Origin: Margaritifera margaritifera
Taxonomy: Eukaryota > Mollusca > Bivalvia > Unionida > Margaritiferidae
Length of the DNA: 64,000 nucleotides
Direction of reading: 5' to 3'
Assembly: GCA_029931535.1 (NCBI GenBank)
Contig: JAQPZY010001548.1
Coordinates: forward strand, 2,420,001 to 2,484,000
Positions 62,471 to 64,000 of this stretch are shown one piece after another. Numbering within the stretch: the stretch's first letter is position 1; the number at the start of each line of letters is the position of its first letter. Made by a program: the position numbers and the translations under genes. The notes under the pieces were generated by a model, which worked only from the letters and a program-made list of their open reading frames with translations, was not told the DNA's origin and ran no database searches.

Positions 62471-62683
62471 TTAAACCATAAGCGTGTGCATCGTTGAAGT
62501 TTGTATGTTACTGATGCATTTGGATAAATCGTCATTTAGGATTTCTCTGCTATAAGATATTATTTTGCTGATGTTATTGACCATTTGAGTTTGGAGTATC
62601 TGTTCTAATGGTACTTTGCTTTTCGGTCCATACGGAATGTCCTCGTCACTTTCTGATGATAGACGAGTATATTCACATGAATG
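62471..62683 (-). other. Unassigned open frame without a start codon
   Basis: A stop-to-stop frame of 70 residues reads YTRLSSESDEDIPYGPKSKV and then PLEQILQTQMVNNISKIISY. Composition is protein-like (acidic cluster, then amphipathic helix), unlike the surrounding AT-rich frames. It could be an exon or a repeat-derived relic. No family recognised. Confidence 0.2.
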
Positions 62684-62689
62684 TTACGG

Positions 62690-64000
62690 CATGCGCCAAG
62701 GGCATTCCGAGTGTTTTCGGCCGCAATGAATTTTCCATGACTACAATCGTACGATGGTGTCTAAATGACGTTTAAATTGTCTAAACATTCGAAATTGAGC
62801 CGACATGGAAAATAATCGTACCCCTCCAATTACTACTGCGTTTTGCTCTCCAAAGTAAGCTGCTTAGAAAAGTAGCCATCTAATGTTATAATGCGTATCT
62901 TACATGCATATACGTTGATGTCCAGGAGACAAACTTGTTTCTTCATAGAATAAATACATATATTTTATGTGAAAATCGAATTGTAAAATCATGTATCAGT
63001 TAACATAAGATTAATAAGTTCTCTACCATTGCTGGATTGAAAAGTATGAATTTGAAAATTCACGTTATTGTAATACAGATTAGTAATTTTAGATTCACAG
63101 AAACCATTTTCTCATCGTCTACTGATATCGTTTACTCGAAAATGCGCATACCTCGAAAAAAAACCGTCCTAGAAAATAAGCCGAACATCATTTACTAATG
63201 AATAATATAAACATCGTTATATTTTGTGTTGTGTTAGTTTTGAAAATATTAATGTCTGCTTTTATTTGACTGTAACTATTATCAAAGTTTCACCCCCCCC
63301 CCACACCCCCATACCCTTCTTATTAACATTTAATGCACTTACTTAAAATTTAGCAAAGGTGTTAACTAAATTCTGTTTTGCGAGACTCTGAATGCTGAAC
63401 AAGAAAGGTCTTCATCGTGTTTTATAATTTTTCAGAAAATGCATTTAAATGTAACATGGTACAAATAAAAGGACGAACTAATGCAATATTTGGTTAGTAA
63501 AACGTTTCTTACATTCAGTGATATGGTTTGTATGATATTTCAACATCACAAGCATTATTCAACTACATGTTGATGTACCGAGGCAATATCACACAAGGGT
63601 CAGGTACAAATTTCGAAATGGAACATTAACGTTACATCACTGATATCGCACACTATTTTTTATGACAACACATTTTTAATATTCATACATACATAATTTT
63701 ACATACTTGCGTGCAGACAGACAAATGGGAGCACTCTCAGGCAGACATGCAGATGTACACTTGTGTACATTGTGTTAGTTATGAATAACTTTTGTAGAAA
63801 ATTTCCCAATCATATCGATATCGAGGTTAGATATAAATATAGTTAAATTATTTCTCAATCATTGATGAACTGACTACTTCAGTGTTTTTTTTATTTTATA
63901 AATCATGGTTGTACGGCCTTGAACAATTCTAAGATCATAGATAGGTTCCTGTATGCACTTCTCACAAGCCCGATGAGCGACGCAGAAATTTGGGATATGA
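62690..64000. other. Unassigned AT-rich stretch
   Basis: I see no gene here. A C-rich run lies near 63292-63308. Confidence 0.4.

Overview
This is a eukaryotic, AT-rich, intron- and repeat-dominated window. The single well-supported host gene is VPS28 (an ESCRT-I subunit) on the minus strand. It has eight coding exons from 49045 down to 11195, and every splice junction keeps the frame, giving a predicted protein of 212 aa. The invertebrate-type gene, the many short tandem repeats, tRNA-derived SINE heads, and the mix of Gmr1-like, hAT, Mutator-like, pogo-like, Penelope-like and LINE remnants suggest a marine or freshwater invertebrate. A bivalve mollusc is my best guess, but that is an inference.

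Layout. 1-11194 is 3' flank of VPS28 with dispersed satellites, a hairpin-bearing minisatellite (4497-5395), 36-bp and 44-bp tandem arrays and a foldback MITE (7844-8353). 11195-49045 is the VPS28 transcription unit. Intron 7 (11316-20622) holds 42-bp and about 171-bp tandem repeats, an internally deleted hAT element (13263-14717) and a decayed Gmr1-like LTR element on the plus strand (16438-19205). Intron 5 holds a composite satellite (25040-26257). Intron 4 holds a pogo/Tigger-like element (27344-28887), a curious inverted-repeat segment with a SAP/SWIM-type pseudogene facing a THAP-domain pseudogene (29586-31344), and a long inverted-repeat element (33474-34838). Intron 1 holds TA-rich microsatellites with a hAT-like element, an intact LTR retrotransposon (39652-46319) on the same strand as VPS28, and a nine-copy array of about 145 bp (47346-48640).

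49046-64000 lies upstream of VPS28. It contains a degenerate Mutator-like (MULE) transposon with an OTU-protease-like reading frame (51324-53740), long microsatellites, LINE relics (55104-57180), a Penelope-like GIY-YIG fragment (58440-59010) and otherwise unassigned DNA.

The most striking object is the intact retrotransposon. It has one uninterrupted 1613-aa Gag-Pol frame, two 761-bp LTRs differing at only three positions, and the pol order protease, integrase, reverse transcriptase, RNase H. In that order integrase lies upstream of RT, as in the Gmr1 group of Ty3/gypsy elements. A decayed relative in intron 7 shares its primer-binding-site region, a hairpin beside the polypurine tract and a protease-region remnant, so the family has been active in this genome more than once.
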